In this document: positions 6,229 through 14,063 of the stretch, piece after piece
Layout of the letters: each line of letters begins with the position of its first letter
How positions within the stretch are numbered: the first letter of the stretch is position 1
Origin: Micrococcaceae bacterium UBA6021
GTDB taxonomy: Bacteria > Actinomycetota > Actinomycetes > Actinomycetales > Micrococcaceae
Assembly (NCBI GenBank): GCA_002427975.1
Contig: DIZT01000149.1
Coordinates: 1-15,058 of the forward strand
Length of the DNA: 15,058 bases
Direction of reading: 5' to 3'
The notes under the pieces: generated by a model
Told to the model about the DNA's origin: nothing
The model's database searches: none
The model's input: the letters and a program-made list of their open reading frames with translations, nothing else
Position numbers and translations under genes: made by a program

Positions 6229-7083
6229 ATGACAGAAATGAATAGTCAGGGAGGCCCCCGCCGTCCCGGTTCGTTCGGAGCTGAGATTGCCGCCGACCTC
6301 GATTCCGGGCGGGCCGTCGATCTGGCCGAACTCTATGCCCTGGACGCGGTCAGCGACGCCGAACGCGACGCCATTGACCGGTACATCGCCGCCACGTCCG
6401 ACGCCGAGCGAAGCTCCTTCTTTGACCGGGTCCGTCAGGCCAGGGAAACCCTCGCGACGTCCTTTACCGCTGAGGCGGAGCCTCCCGCGGATCTTTTCGC
6501 CCGCGTCGTCTCGCAGTTGCCCTCCCTCACGCAACTGCCCGCCGAGGTGCCGGCTGCCGCCGTCGAACCTGCTGCTGAGCCACCCGGGCCGGCGGATGAT
6601 CTCGCCGCGGCCCGGCTTCGCAGGAAAGAACGACGCCGTCCTGCCGGGGCCCGCCGCTGGCTCGCCGCAGCAGCAGCGGCCGCCGTGATCGCCCTCGGCG
6701 GCGTGGGCGTGGGCGCCTACATCGCGGACCAGAACGATCCCCTGAACCAGGTGGTCCGGGCCGGCGACGTCCGTGAAGCGACCGTTCCCGTCTCCGCCGG
6801 CGGCACTGCCACAGTGCTGATTTCGTCGTCGAAGGATGCCGTGGTGGTCAAGATGAACGGTGTACCCGCACCGCCGGCCGGCAAGGTCTACCAGATGTGG
6901 CTGATCCCGAAGGACGGCTCGGCACCGGTCTCCCAAGGCCTGATGGACGAAGCGGCCCTGTCCAAGCCTGCCGTGGTGAAGGGCATTGCCTCCGCTGCAG
7001 CACTCGGCATCACCGTTGAGCCGGTGGGCGGCTCAGCTACCCCGACCTTCCCCACAGTGGCCGCCGCACCGCTGGGCGCCTGA
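6229..7083 (+). CDS. rskA: Anti-sigma-K factor RskA
   Basis: A 284-residue single-pass membrane protein that binds and silences SigK on the cytoplasmic side. Residues 30-75 (DLAELYALDAVSDAERDAIDRYI) form the anti-sigma N-terminal domain. An Ala/Pro-rich linker follows, then a basic stretch RRKERRRPAGARR (131-143) and a transmembrane helix at about 144-166. The extracytoplasmic C-terminal domain carries the family signatures GKVYQMWLIPKDGSAPVSQG and ALGITVEPVGGSATPT. In mycobacteria RskA is cleaved by the intramembrane protease Rip1; whether that occurs here is inferred. The ATG start has a G-rich site (GGGGGTGAG) upstream and is 1 nt past the sigK stop, so the two are translationally coupled and co-expressed. 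Confidence 0.95.
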   Translation: MTEMNSQGGPRRPGSFGAEIAADLDSGRAVDLAELYALDAVSDAERDAIDRYIAATSDAERSSFFDRVRQARETLATSFTAEAEPPADLFARVVSQLPSLTQLPAEVPAAAVEPAAEPPGPADDLAAARLRRKERRRPAGARRWLAAAAAAAVIALGGVGVGAYIADQNDPLNQVVRAGDVREATVPVSAGGTATVLISSSKDAVVVKMNGVPAPPAGKVYQMWLIPKDGSAPVSQGLMDEAALSKPAVVKGIASAAALGITVEPVGGSATPTFPTVAAAPLGA

Positions 7084-7108
7084 CAGCCCCGTTCCCATCC
7101 CGCCCCCC

Positions 7109-7171
7109 GAGTTTTTGTCCAGATAACGTGGTTTAAAAGGCGTTTAGGGCACGTTATCTGGACAACAACTC
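7109..7171. repeat. Long near-perfect inverted repeat between convergent genes
   Basis: Arms at 7109-7130 and 7150-7171 are 22 nt each with one mismatch (21 of 22 paired; the inner 16 pairs are perfect), around a 19-nt loop at 7131-7149. The arm core is GTCCAGATAACGTG. It sits between the ends of rskA (plus) and the PIG-L gene (minus), so it may work as a two-way terminator. The arms are only about half GC, much lower than the surroundings, and the arm length is unusual for an ordinary terminator. It may be one copy of a dispersed intergenic palindrome family. Confidence 0.85.
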
Positions 7172-7199
7172 ACGGGAGCGAACGACGGGCACCGACTTC

Positions 7200-7979
7200 C
7201 TAGAACCCGGCGATGGTCCCCTGGCCGTTGACGGCGACCACATGGAAACCCTCGGCGCTGCGGCCCTCCGCCATGCCGGCCCGCCGTGCATTCACGAACA
7301 TTCCGTGCCGAACCGCTGCTTCCATGGCCGCGACGTCGGGATGCTGGCTCACGTGCACGTGAATCGCCTCAAGCTTGGCATTCACGTGGTCCGTGACATC
7401 AACAAAATGGTTCTCCCGTTCCTCAGGACCGGCATAGAGCCACAGCCATGGCAGCTTGTACGCCGCGAGGCCCACCTCGGCCAGTTCCGGGTAGGCGAAC
7501 GGGTTTTCAACTGCGGGGTAGACGGCCCGGGTCACGGCCTCCCCCACGGCCAGGTGGTCCGGGTGGCTCTTCTGGAGCCGGCTCCAGTTCCGCTCCGGAT
7601 GCATGGCAAGCACGACGTCGGGACGGATTTCCCGGATCAGCTTCACCACGCCTTTCATCACCTCGTGCGTCGGTTCCAGGTAACCGTCGCGCTCATGGAG
7701 ATAGTGGATGTCGGTCACACCCACCAGTTCGGCCGCCCGGCGCTGCTCGGCCGCCCTGAGGGCGATGATCTCCGCCCGGTGCGCGGGGTCGAAGCCACCG
7801 GCGTCGCCGTCGGTCATGATGCAGTAGCTGACCTGGACGCCGGCGGCCGTCCACGCGGCGATAGTGCCTGCCGCACCGAAGTCGATGTCGTCCGGGTGGG
7901 CGGCGAAACAGAGCACCCGCCCAATCCGGTCCGTGGCCGGGTTGAACGGGCTCTGTGCTGAGGCAGCGGAGCGGGTCAA
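7200..7979 (-). CDS. PIG-L family zinc deacetylase
   Basis: A 259-residue LmbE/PIG-L family N-deacetylase. Members include MshB and Mca of mycothiol metabolism and other N-acetylglucosaminyl or amide hydrolases. The zinc-site motif AAHPDDIDFGAAGT (26-39) supplies His28 and Asp31, with Asp30 as likely base, and SHPDHLAVGEAV (138-149) supplies His142. No signal peptide is apparent, so it is cytoplasmic. The TTG start is chosen because GAAAGG lies 7 nt upstream within the end of etfA. The start lies only 2 nt past the etfA stop, indicating translational coupling. It is the last gene of the etfB-etfA operon. A mycothiol-linked role, for example conjugate cleavage, is possible, but the exact substrate cannot be told from sequence. 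Confidence 0.9.
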   Translation of the reverse strand: MTRSAASAQSPFNPATDRIGRVLCFAAHPDDIDFGAAGTIAAWTAAGVQVSYCIMTDGDAGGFDPAHRAEIIALRAAEQRRAAELVGVTDIHYLHERDGYLEPTHEVMKGVVKLIREIRPDVVLAMHPERNWSRLQKSHPDHLAVGEAVTRAVYPAVENPFAYPELAEVGLAAYKLPWLWLYAGPEERENHFVDVTDHVNAKLEAIHVHVSQHPDVAAMEAAVRHGMFVNARRAGMAEGRSAEGFHVVAVNGQGTIAGF

Positions 7980-7981
7980 GG

Positions 7982-8935
7982 TCAGCCCTTTCGCTTCTTG
8001 ATTTCTTCGGTGGCCTGCGGAAGGACGTCGAAGAGGTCCCCGATGATGCCAAAGTCTGCGATTTCGAAGATCGGTGACTCGGCGTCCTTATTCACAGCCA
8101 CGATGACCTTGGCGGTCTGCATCCCGGCCTTCTGCTGGATGGCACCGGAAATGCCGGCGGAGATGTAGAGCTGGGGCGACACGGTCTTGCCGGTCTGGCC
8201 CACCTGGGCGTCATGGCTGATCCAGCCGGCGTCCGTGGCGGCACGGGAGGCGCCGACCGCAGCACCGAGGGCGTCCGCAAGCTGCTCCACGGGGCCGAAG
8301 TCGCCGTCCACTCCGCGTCCGCCGGCCACCACGATGCGCGCGTCTGACAGATCAGGGCGGCCGCTGGCCACCTTCTGCTCGCGGGCGGTGATGCGGGCCG
8401 CCGTGGCCGTGCCGTCCGCCGGAACGTCGATGGTGGACGTCTCCGGGGCGGTCGGCCCGGAAGCCGGCTCCGGCGTGACGTTGTTGGCCTTCACCGTCAG
8501 CACGGAGACCGTCGTGGTGGTCCTGGCAGCGGTGGTGTAGGACCCTGCGAGGACCGACTTGTGAGCTGTGCCGTCGGCGTCGACCGCAACAACGTCGGTG
8601 ATCACACCGGCGTTGAGCCTGATGCCGAGCCGCGCCGCGATCTCCTTGCCTTCGGGCGAGTTGTCCAGCAGTACCGTGCCAGCGCCGGCGGCACCGGCGG
8701 CCGCCGCGAGATAGGCTGCCTTCGCCGAGACAAGGTAGTCATCCAGGTCCTCGGCGGAGGGCCGGAAAACGGCGCTGACGCCGTATTCGGCGAGCGTGGC
8801 CGAAACATCCTGATGCAGGTCGCCGTTCAGGGCAACGGCGGTCTCCCCGAGGGAACGGCCCAGGGTGAGCAATTCGAGGGTGCTCTTTTTCAGGGCAGCG
8901 CCGGGGTTGTCAATGAATACGAGTACGTTTGCCAT
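7982..8935 (-). CDS. etfA: Electron transfer flavoprotein alpha subunit
   Basis: The 317-residue FAD-binding subunit of ETF, which accepts electrons from acyl-CoA and related dehydrogenases and passes them to the respiratory chain. The N-terminal domain (1-150) is followed by a linker rich in Pro/Thr/Ala (152-178) and the conserved FAD domain. That domain shows IVVAGGRGVDG (201-211), GASRAATDAGW (228-238), QVGQTGKTVSPQLYISAGISGAIQQKAGM (244-272), then AVNKDAESPIFEIADFGIIGDL. The alpha-subunit signature has small departures (Ser for Ala/Thr after LYI, and Gln for His after GAIQ). ATG is supported by AGGGA about 8 nt upstream. It follows etfB by 14 nt. Confidence 0.96.
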   Translation of the reverse strand: MANVLVFIDNPGAALKKSTLELLTLGRSLGETAVALNGDLHQDVSATLAEYGVSAVFRPSAEDLDDYLVSAKAAYLAAAAGAAGAGTVLLDNSPEGKEIAARLGIRLNAGVITDVVAVDADGTAHKSVLAGSYTTAARTTTTVSVLTVKANNVTPEPASGPTAPETSTIDVPADGTATAARITAREQKVASGRPDLSDARIVVAGGRGVDGDFGPVEQLADALGAAVGASRAATDAGWISHDAQVGQTGKTVSPQLYISAGISGAIQQKAGMQTAKVIVAVNKDAESPIFEIADFGIIGDLFDVLPQATEEIKKRKG

Positions 8936-8949
8936 GTCTGTGATCCCTC

Positions 8950-9750
8950 TTAGAGCAGCTTCTGGGCGGCCAGGAAGTCGACGAGTTTGATGCCGGCGTC
9001 GCCTTCGTCGGTGATGATGGTTCCAGCGGTGCGTGGCGGGCGTTCCTCAGCCGCTGTCACCGTGGTCCAGGATCCGGCGTGGCCCACGTTCGCGGGATCA
9101 ACTCCGATGTCTGCCAGCGACAGGGTGGTGATGCTCTTGCGCTTGGCCGCGATGATGCCCTTGAAGTTGGGGTAGCGCGGCTCGTTGATCTGGTCCGTCA
9201 CCGACACCAGGGCCGGCAGGGATGCTTCGACGGTCTCGGAGTAGGTGTCGGCATCGCGGCGCGCGGTGAGGCGACCGCCGTCGACCGTCAGGGACGACGC
9301 GAAGGTGACCTGCGGCAGTCCGAGGCGCTCGGCGAGCTGGGCCGGCACCAGGGACGTTTCGCCGTCGGTGGACGCCATGCCGGTCAGGACAAGGTCCACC
9401 GGCGCGCCGGTGCCAAGGTGCCGGATGGCGGCCGCGAGCGCGAGCGAGGTGGCGGCGGCGTCCGAGCCGGCCAGGGCGTTGTCCGTGAGGTGCACACCTT
9501 CGGTGGCGCCCATCTGGAGTGACTTCTTCACCGCGTTCACCGCACCGGATGGGCCCATGCTCAGCGCAATGACCTGGTTGCCGGCTTTGGCGCCGCCGCG
9601 GGCTTCAGCCAGCTGCAGCGCGGCCTCCAACGCGTATTCGTCCAGCTCCGAAAGGATGCTTTCGTCACGCTCCATGGTGTGGCCCTCGCCGGTGAGGTGG
9701 CGGTCGAACTGCGCGTCCGGTACATGCTTGACCAGGACGATGATCTTCAA
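8950..9750 (-). CDS. etfB: Electron transfer flavoprotein beta subunit
   Basis: The 266-residue beta subunit of ETF, which binds AMP and pairs with EtfA. It starts KIIVLVKHVPDAQFD, as expected for the family, and shows DEYALEAALQLAE (37-49) and a nucleotide-binding stretch GMASTDGETSLVPAQLAERLGLPQ (124-147). The beta signature region RRDADTYSETVEASLPALVSVTDQINEPRYP spans about 164-194. I chose TTG 9750 rather than GTG 9762 (270 residues), because GGAAG lies 5 nt upstream of the TTG and the protein then begins exactly where homologs do. It is the first gene of the etfB-etfA-PIG-L operon. Confidence 0.95.
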   Translation of the reverse strand: MKIIVLVKHVPDAQFDRHLTGEGHTMERDESILSELDEYALEAALQLAEARGGAKAGNQVIALSMGPSGAVNAVKKSLQMGATEGVHLTDNALAGSDAAATSLALAAAIRHLGTGAPVDLVLTGMASTDGETSLVPAQLAERLGLPQVTFASSLTVDGGRLTARRDADTYSETVEASLPALVSVTDQINEPRYPNFKGIIAAKRKSITTLSLADIGVDPANVGHAGSWTTVTAAEERPPRTAGTIITDEGDAGIKLVDFLAAQKLL

Positions 9751-9843
9751 TGTCTCTTCCACTGTATTTACAGCAGCCTTCCATGCTTGTGGACAGCCAG
9801 CCGGGTGGGGACATGGCCTCGGAACGCCCGGGGTACGGGTAGA

Positions 9844-9861
9844 TCCTAGCTAACCATATAG
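9844..9861 (-). promoter_or_regulatory. Possible etf operon promoter (-10 region)
   Basis: An AT-rich patch reading TATATG (9861-9856) and TAGGAT (9849-9844) on the minus strand, 94-111 nt upstream of the etfB start. TAGGAT fits the TANNNT pattern. No good -35 is seen, so this is tentative. Confidence 0.25.
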
Positions 9862-9927
9862 GCGCACCCCGTTGCCGTCCCGTTAACGCCTGTGTCACCG
9901 CCTGCCTGGCCGTGCGAGGGCACACCG

Positions 9928-9987
9928 GACGACGGCGGACACAGGGCGACGGCGGAAGCCACCGCATGGGTGACCTCCGCCGTCGTC
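9928..9987 (-). terminator. Hairpin region downstream of the protease gene, with a duplicated arm
   Basis: The arm at 9976-9987 (TCCGCCGTCGTC) is the exact reverse complement of 9928-9939 (12 bp) and also pairs with 9947-9956 (10 bp, plus a further G-C pair beyond a wobble). Within the nearer hairpin a second stem, CACC 9960-9963 with GGTG 9969-9972, closes the loop. It begins 54 nt past the protease stop. There is no T-tract on the minus strand, as is common for actinobacterial terminators. Two competing folds are possible. Confidence 0.5.
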
Positions 9988-10040
9988 GTTCCTTTCTTGC
10001 CTGGATCCTGCTTCGTGACTCGTGCTGGGCGCCGTGTTGC

Positions 10041-11654
10041 CTACTGGTCGGGCGCTGTACCGAGCGTGATGTCCAGTGTCTGCTCCTGGCCGTTGCGCAG
10101 GATGGTGACCTTCGCCGTTGCTCCGCCGGGCTGCTCCCGGACAGCGGCCGTCAGCTGGTTGGGATCGCTGATGACGAGGTCGTTGAACTTGGTCACGACG
10201 TCCCCCACCTTGATGCCGGCCTTGGCGCCGGCCGAATTGGCCTCGACCGTGGCAACGTCCGCTCCTACGGAGAATCCGGAGGTTGAACCGGTCGAAGACT
10301 TCTCCTTGACGCTGACGCCCAACTGGCCGTGGGACGCCTTGCCGGTGTCGATGATCGATTGCGCAACGCGCTTTGCGTTGTTGATGGGGATGCTGAAGCC
10401 CACGCCGATGTTGCCGCTGGAAGAGCTTGACGCGGAGCTGGAACCGGCCGAGGCGATGGCCACGTTGACGCCGATGATCTCGCCCTTGCTGTTGACCAGG
10501 GCGCCGCCGGAGTTGCCGGGGTTGATCGCCGCGTCAGTCTGGATCACGTTGATGGAGATGGAACCCTGGTTGGCCGTGCTCTGGCCCTGGCCGCCTCCCG
10601 GAGGCGCGAACTGGAAGCCCTGGTCGCCGCCCTGTGAGCTGCTGTCACCTTGCTTCGGCGCAGCCGACGAGGCAACACTGATGGTCCGGTTGAGGGCTGA
10701 GACGATGCCGTCAGTTACTGTGCCAGTCAGGCCCAGCGGGGCGCCGATAGCTATCGCGGTGTCCCCGACATTGAGTTTGCTGGAGTCGCCAAGAGTGGCC
10801 GGGGTCAGCCCGGAGGTGTCGTCCACTTTGATGACCGCAAGATCAGAAAGCGGATCGGTGCCGACGAGCGTAGCCTTGACGACGTTGCCAGTGCTGGTAC
10901 GGACCTCCAAAGCTGCATTGGCGCTCTGGCCATCCAGCGTTACCACGTGGGTATTGGTCAGGATGTGGCCCTGGTCATCCAGGACAATGCCTGAGCCGGT
11001 GCCGCCCGAGCTGCCGCTTGTGGCACTGATGGTCACAACACTCGGCGACGCCTTGAGCGCCGCAGCCGTGATGGCGTTGACGTCGTCCTTGTTGTTGACG
11101 ATCACCGTTCCGGGCTGACTGTTGCTGCTGCTCGCGGCACTTGTTGAGCCATTCCTGAAGAGGGTTCCCGAACCGACCGTTGCCACGCCACCGCCCACCA
11201 GACCGGCAGCCAGGATGCTGGCCACCAGCGTGCCGACACCGAAGGCCGCCTTCCGGCGGGGGGCATTCGCCGGGTTGGGGGCGGAGTTGGGCTGGCCCGC
11301 ATAGGCGCCGTAGGCAGGGGATGGCGCGCCGTGCTGGCCGTACTGCTGGCCGGTGCCGTAAGGACCGGGGGTTGGCTGGCCCTGGTGCTGTTGAGCCGGA
11401 CCCTGCTGGCCCGGCGTTGACTGGCCCGGTGCCTGCTGGCCGTAGAACGGCTCGCGGGGAGGATAAACCGGACGGGGTGCACCGGGAAGCTGTTCCGTCG
11501 GGTTATCAGGCGCTCCAGAACGGTCCACCTGGTCCGCCGGATTGGTGTGACCGCCAGCGTCGCTGCGGGCCGCCGCAGGGCTCTGCTCCGGATTCCGGTT
11601 CTCATCAGGATGCCGGTTCTCAGGCGCTGCACCCGGGGTTGGGTTCTCAGTCAT
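10041..11654 (-). CDS. Membrane-anchored HtrA-like serine protease with PDZ domain
   Basis: A 537-residue S1C (HtrA/DegP-like) trypsin-fold protease. The cytoplasmic N-terminus (1-130) is rich in Pro, Gln and Gly. A single transmembrane segment at about 137-159 follows, then an extracytoplasmic protease domain with the triad His236 (ILTNTHVV), Asp271 (DPLSDLAVIKV) and Ser382 (NPGNSGGAL). A C-terminal PDZ domain spans about 444-531 (GQLGVSVKE, AGIKVGDVVTKFNDLVI). A low-complexity Ser/Gln/Gly insert at about 329-365 lies in the protease domain before the serine motif. I start at ATG 11654, supported by AAAGGAAG upstream, rather than 11681. It is divergent from the TPM-pspA pair. Related to mycobacterial PepD-type proteases; likely role is envelope protein quality control. 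Confidence 0.95.
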   Translation of the reverse strand: MTENPTPGAAPENRHPDENRNPEQSPAAARSDAGGHTNPADQVDRSGAPDNPTEQLPGAPRPVYPPREPFYGQQAPGQSTPGQQGPAQQHQGQPTPGPYGTGQQYGQHGAPSPAYGAYAGQPNSAPNPANAPRRKAAFGVGTLVASILAAGLVGGGVATVGSGTLFRNGSTSAASSSNSQPGTVIVNNKDDVNAITAAALKASPSVVTISATSGSSGGTGSGIVLDDQGHILTNTHVVTLDGQSANAALEVRTSTGNVVKATLVGTDPLSDLAVIKVDDTSGLTPATLGDSSKLNVGDTAIAIGAPLGLTGTVTDGIVSALNRTISVASSAAPKQGDSSSQGGDQGFQFAPPGGGQGQSTANQGSISINVIQTDAAINPGNSGGALVNSKGEIIGVNVAIASAGSSSASSSSSGNIGVGFSIPINNAKRVAQSIIDTGKASHGQLGVSVKEKSSTGSTSGFSVGADVATVEANSAGAKAGIKVGDVVTKFNDLVISDPNQLTAAVREQPGGATAKVTILRNGQEQTLDITLGTAPDQ

Positions 11655-11799
11655 TGGACTTCCTTTCATCCTCGTCTGCATTAACTATGTACTGTCTGGC
11701 TGGAACTGGAGCGAACGTTGGCTGGGAGGTTCCTGAGAGACCGGAATTCCTTGCCGGCGGGTACTTCCAAGGGTTTCGCTGGTGGCATATTCGCCGCTG

Positions 11800-11828
11800 T
11801 GGACGCGTCAGGAGGTGCACCATAGAAT
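11800..11828 (+). promoter_or_regulatory. Possible promoter for the TPM-pspA pair
   Basis: TGGACG (11800-11805, 4 of 6 matches to TTGACA) and TAGAAT (11823-11828, 5 of 6 to TATAAT) with an ideal 17-nt spacer. The transcript would have a leader of roughly 105 nt before ATG 11941. It lies in the 286-nt gap between the divergent protease and TPM genes. Confidence 0.45.
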
Positions 11829-11883
11829 CTAGAGGAATTGCCACAGCGACCTGCGGCTTTACACCACGCGTGGGGGCGCTGCT

Positions 11884-11913
11884 GCATTCTGAGACGCTTA
11901 TTCGTCCCGAATC
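11884..11913 (+). promoter_or_regulatory. Possible SigK-like promoter upstream of the TPM gene
   Basis: CCGAATC at 11907-11913 repeats the -10 element found before sigK. GCATTC at 11884-11889 (4 of 6 to CCATCC) is 17 nt upstream. Transcription would begin near 11920, leaving a short leader with the ribosome site at 11929-11934. One 7-mer match could arise by chance in this window. Confidence 0.2.
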
Positions 11914-11940
11914 GGTGTCAGGCGTGCTGAAGGGTTGCAC

Positions 11941-13998
11941 ATGCGGTCAAAGTTCAAACATATTCTCGCCGTGATCGGCCTGACCGGGCTTTTGGCGGCT
12001 CCAGGCGCCGCGGCCTGGGCCGAGGATCCGGTGACGATCCCGTCCGGAACGAACATTATGGACGATGCGAACGTCCTGGGCGGCCGCAAGGGGGAAGTGC
12101 AATCCGCCATCCAAGCCCTCCTGAAGGACCACAAGTACAACCTGTACGTGGTTACAGTGAACTCGTTCGAGAACCCGACGGACCCTGCGGCATGGGGCGC
12201 GGCAGTAGCCAAGCAAAAGGGCATGGGCCCGGCCGACGTTATCCTCACGATAGCCACCGACCAGGGTCGCTACTACTTCGCACCTAACTCTTCGAGTTCC
12301 ATTTATTCCAAGCGCACCGCCATCACGCAGAACGCAATCGCAGCCAACCTCGGTGCAGGCAAAAAAGACTACGCCCAGGCGGCAATCGACACGGCGGCAG
12401 CCATCGGCGACGCAGCAGGAGGTGGCAGCGGCAATGTCCCCTCGGGTGACGGTGCAGGTGCGTCCGTCCTCGTTGGAACGGGTGTGGTTGTTGCCGGTGG
12501 AGCCGGCGCCTACCTCTACTTCCGCAACAAGCGCAAGAAGGCAGCGCAGGCATCCAGCGCCAGCTACGGCCCCCAGGGCGCTGAGCTCGATCCGTTGGCT
12601 TCACTCAGCATCGCGGAACTCCGCCGCAAGAGCGGCTCGCTGATCATCGAAGCCGATGACGCCATCAAGTCCAGCGAGCAGGAACTCGGGTTCGCCCAGG
12701 CCCAATACGGCGATGCCGCAGTGGGCAACTTCACCAAGGCTTTAGCCGAGGCCAAGGCCCACATGTCCGAATCCTTCAAGCTGCAGCAGCAGCTGGACGA
12801 CCACATCCCGGACACTGAAGAACAACAGCGCAGCTGGCTCGGCGAAATCATCCGCCGTTCAGAGGCAGCGCTCGCCTCCCTGCAGGAGCAGAAGGCCGAC
12901 TTCGATTCGCTCCGCGAGCTCGAGAAGAACGCCCCGCAGGCCCTGGCAGCTGTCAGCGCCGGAGCGCAGGAAGCCGATGCCAAGATCGCCAGCGCCGAAC
13001 AGTCATTGACTGCTTTGCGCGCCAAGTACGCGGACAGCGCGCTGGTGCAGGTCACAGACAACATCACACAGGCCAAGGAACGACTGGCCTTTGTGCAGAA
13101 TGCCACGGCCACCGCCCAGGAGAAGCTCACTGCGGGCGAGAGCAGCCTCGCCGCCGTCGCCGTCCGGGCGTCTGAGGAGAGCCTGCACCAGACCAATGTC
13201 CTGCTGGACGCCATCTCCAAGGTTTCCACCCATCTGGATGATGCCCGCAACGGCCTGGACGCGGCCGTCGTCGAAACGTCGCAGGACCTTGCCCAGGCGA
13301 AGGCCACGATCCAGTCCGGGGAGCACCCGGAACTGGCCGGCCCGGTGGCCGGCGTTGAAGCGGCCCTGGGCCAGGTCAAAGCCGAAATCCAAGGTGGGAA
13401 GATTGATCCCGTCGCCACCCTGCAGCGTGTTGAAACGGCACATCAGAACTTGGACCAGGCCCTGACGGGGATCCGGGATCAGCAGGACCAGGCCCGCCGT
13501 GCCGAGGCGTCGCTACAGCAGACCATCATGTCGGCACAGGCCCAGATCAGTGCGACGTCGGACTACATCACCGCCCGCCGTGGCGGCGTGGGCACCGGGG
13601 CCCGCACCCGGCTGGCGGAGTCCCAGCGCAACCTGGACTACGCATTGTCCATCTCCCGCAACGACCCCGTTACCGCCTTGACGTACGCCCAGCAGGCCCA
13701 CGCCCTCGCGGCCCAGGCAGCGCAACTGGCCCAGGCCGACGTCGACAGCTTTGGTGGCTACGCCAATCAGGGCTTCGGCGGCGGAGGCATGTTCGGCGGG
13801 CGTGGCGGCGGCGGCCTGGGTGGCGCCATCCTTGGCGGCATCCTTATCAACTCCATCCTGAACGGCGTCGGAGGCGGAGGCTGGGGCGGTGGCCACGGCG
13901 ACGGCGGCGGCGGCTGGGGCGGAGATTCCGGCGGCGGTTTCGGCGGCGGAGACTTCGGCGGCGGGGACTTCGGCGGCGGGGACTCGGGAAGTTTCTGA
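11941..13998 (+). CDS. TPM-domain membrane protein with long coiled coil and Gly-rich tail
   Basis: A 685-residue protein. Residues 1-27 look like a signal peptide (basic MRSKFKH, hydrophobic core, AAAWA-E). A TPM (YgcG-type) domain spans about 36-157 (NIMDDANVLGGRKGEVQSAI, YNLYVVTVNSF, VILTIATDQGRYYFAP), outside the membrane. A transmembrane helix at about 175-194 is followed by FRNKRKK, so the rest is cytoplasmic. Residues 220-600 are Ala/Gln/Glu-rich and mostly helical, predicted as long coiled coils. The C-terminus is Gly-rich with three GGGDF-type repeats and ends GDSGSF, as in many TPM proteins. ATG 11941 is chosen over the in-frame TTG 11935 because GAAGGG abuts that TTG. pspA follows by 110 nt. 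It may anchor or sense for a membrane-stress response; this is inference. Confidence 0.9.
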   Translation: MRSKFKHILAVIGLTGLLAAPGAAAWAEDPVTIPSGTNIMDDANVLGGRKGEVQSAIQALLKDHKYNLYVVTVNSFENPTDPAAWGAAVAKQKGMGPADVILTIATDQGRYYFAPNSSSSIYSKRTAITQNAIAANLGAGKKDYAQAAIDTAAAIGDAAGGGSGNVPSGDGAGASVLVGTGVVVAGGAGAYLYFRNKRKKAAQASSASYGPQGAELDPLASLSIAELRRKSGSLIIEADDAIKSSEQELGFAQAQYGDAAVGNFTKALAEAKAHMSESFKLQQQLDDHIPDTEEQQRSWLGEIIRRSEAALASLQEQKADFDSLRELEKNAPQALAAVSAGAQEADAKIASAEQSLTALRAKYADSALVQVTDNITQAKERLAFVQNATATAQEKLTAGESSLAAVAVRASEESLHQTNVLLDAISKVSTHLDDARNGLDAAVVETSQDLAQAKATIQSGEHPELAGPVAGVEAALGQVKAEIQGGKIDPVATLQRVETAHQNLDQALTGIRDQQDQARRAEASLQQTIMSAQAQISATSDYITARRGGVGTGARTRLAESQRNLDYALSISRNDPVTALTYAQQAHALAAQAAQLAQADVDSFGGYANQGFGGGGMFGGRGGGGLGGAILGGILINSILNGVGGGGWGGGHGDGGGGWGGDSGGGFGGGDFGGGDFGGGDSGSF
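13939..13983 (+). repeat. Three tandem 15-bp units in the TPM gene
   Basis: The unit TTCGGCGGCGGGGAC occurs three times (13939-13953, 13954-13968, 13969-13983), the first with one base change. It encodes the FGGGD repeats of the glycine-rich tail and is likely prone to slippage in steps of five residues. Confidence 0.9.
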
Positions 13999-14029
13999 CC
14001 CTCAAAGGCCAGGTACCGGCGGGCGAGTG

Positions 14030-14041
14030 TTCGCGGGCGAA
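14030..14041. promoter_or_regulatory. Palindrome upstream of pspA (TTCGC-GG-GCGAA)
   Basis: A perfect 5+2+5 inverted repeat, preceded by G so that one side reads GTTCGC. The half-site resembles the ClgR half-site known from actinobacteria (GTTCGC), but the 2-nt spacing differs from the longer spacing of the ClgR box as I recall it. A regulator site is plausible because pspA is a ClgR target in mycobacteria. Confidence 0.35.
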
Positions 14042-14063
14042 AAGAAGCGGTACAACAACTGTT

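Noticed and set aside
9892..11118. 408-codon plus-strand open frame
   Set aside because: It is antisense to the HtrA-like protease; long antisense frames are common in high-GC genes and the protein is Leu/Pro/Ser-rich without family features.
11647..11940. 97-codon minus-strand frame in the divergent control region
   Set aside because: It overlaps the protease start and its ribosome site, and the translation shows no coding signature; the region is better explained as promoters.
12564..13418. 284-codon minus-strand open frame
   Set aside because: Antisense to the coiled-coil part of the TPM gene; Ser/Ala/Arg-rich shadow translation.
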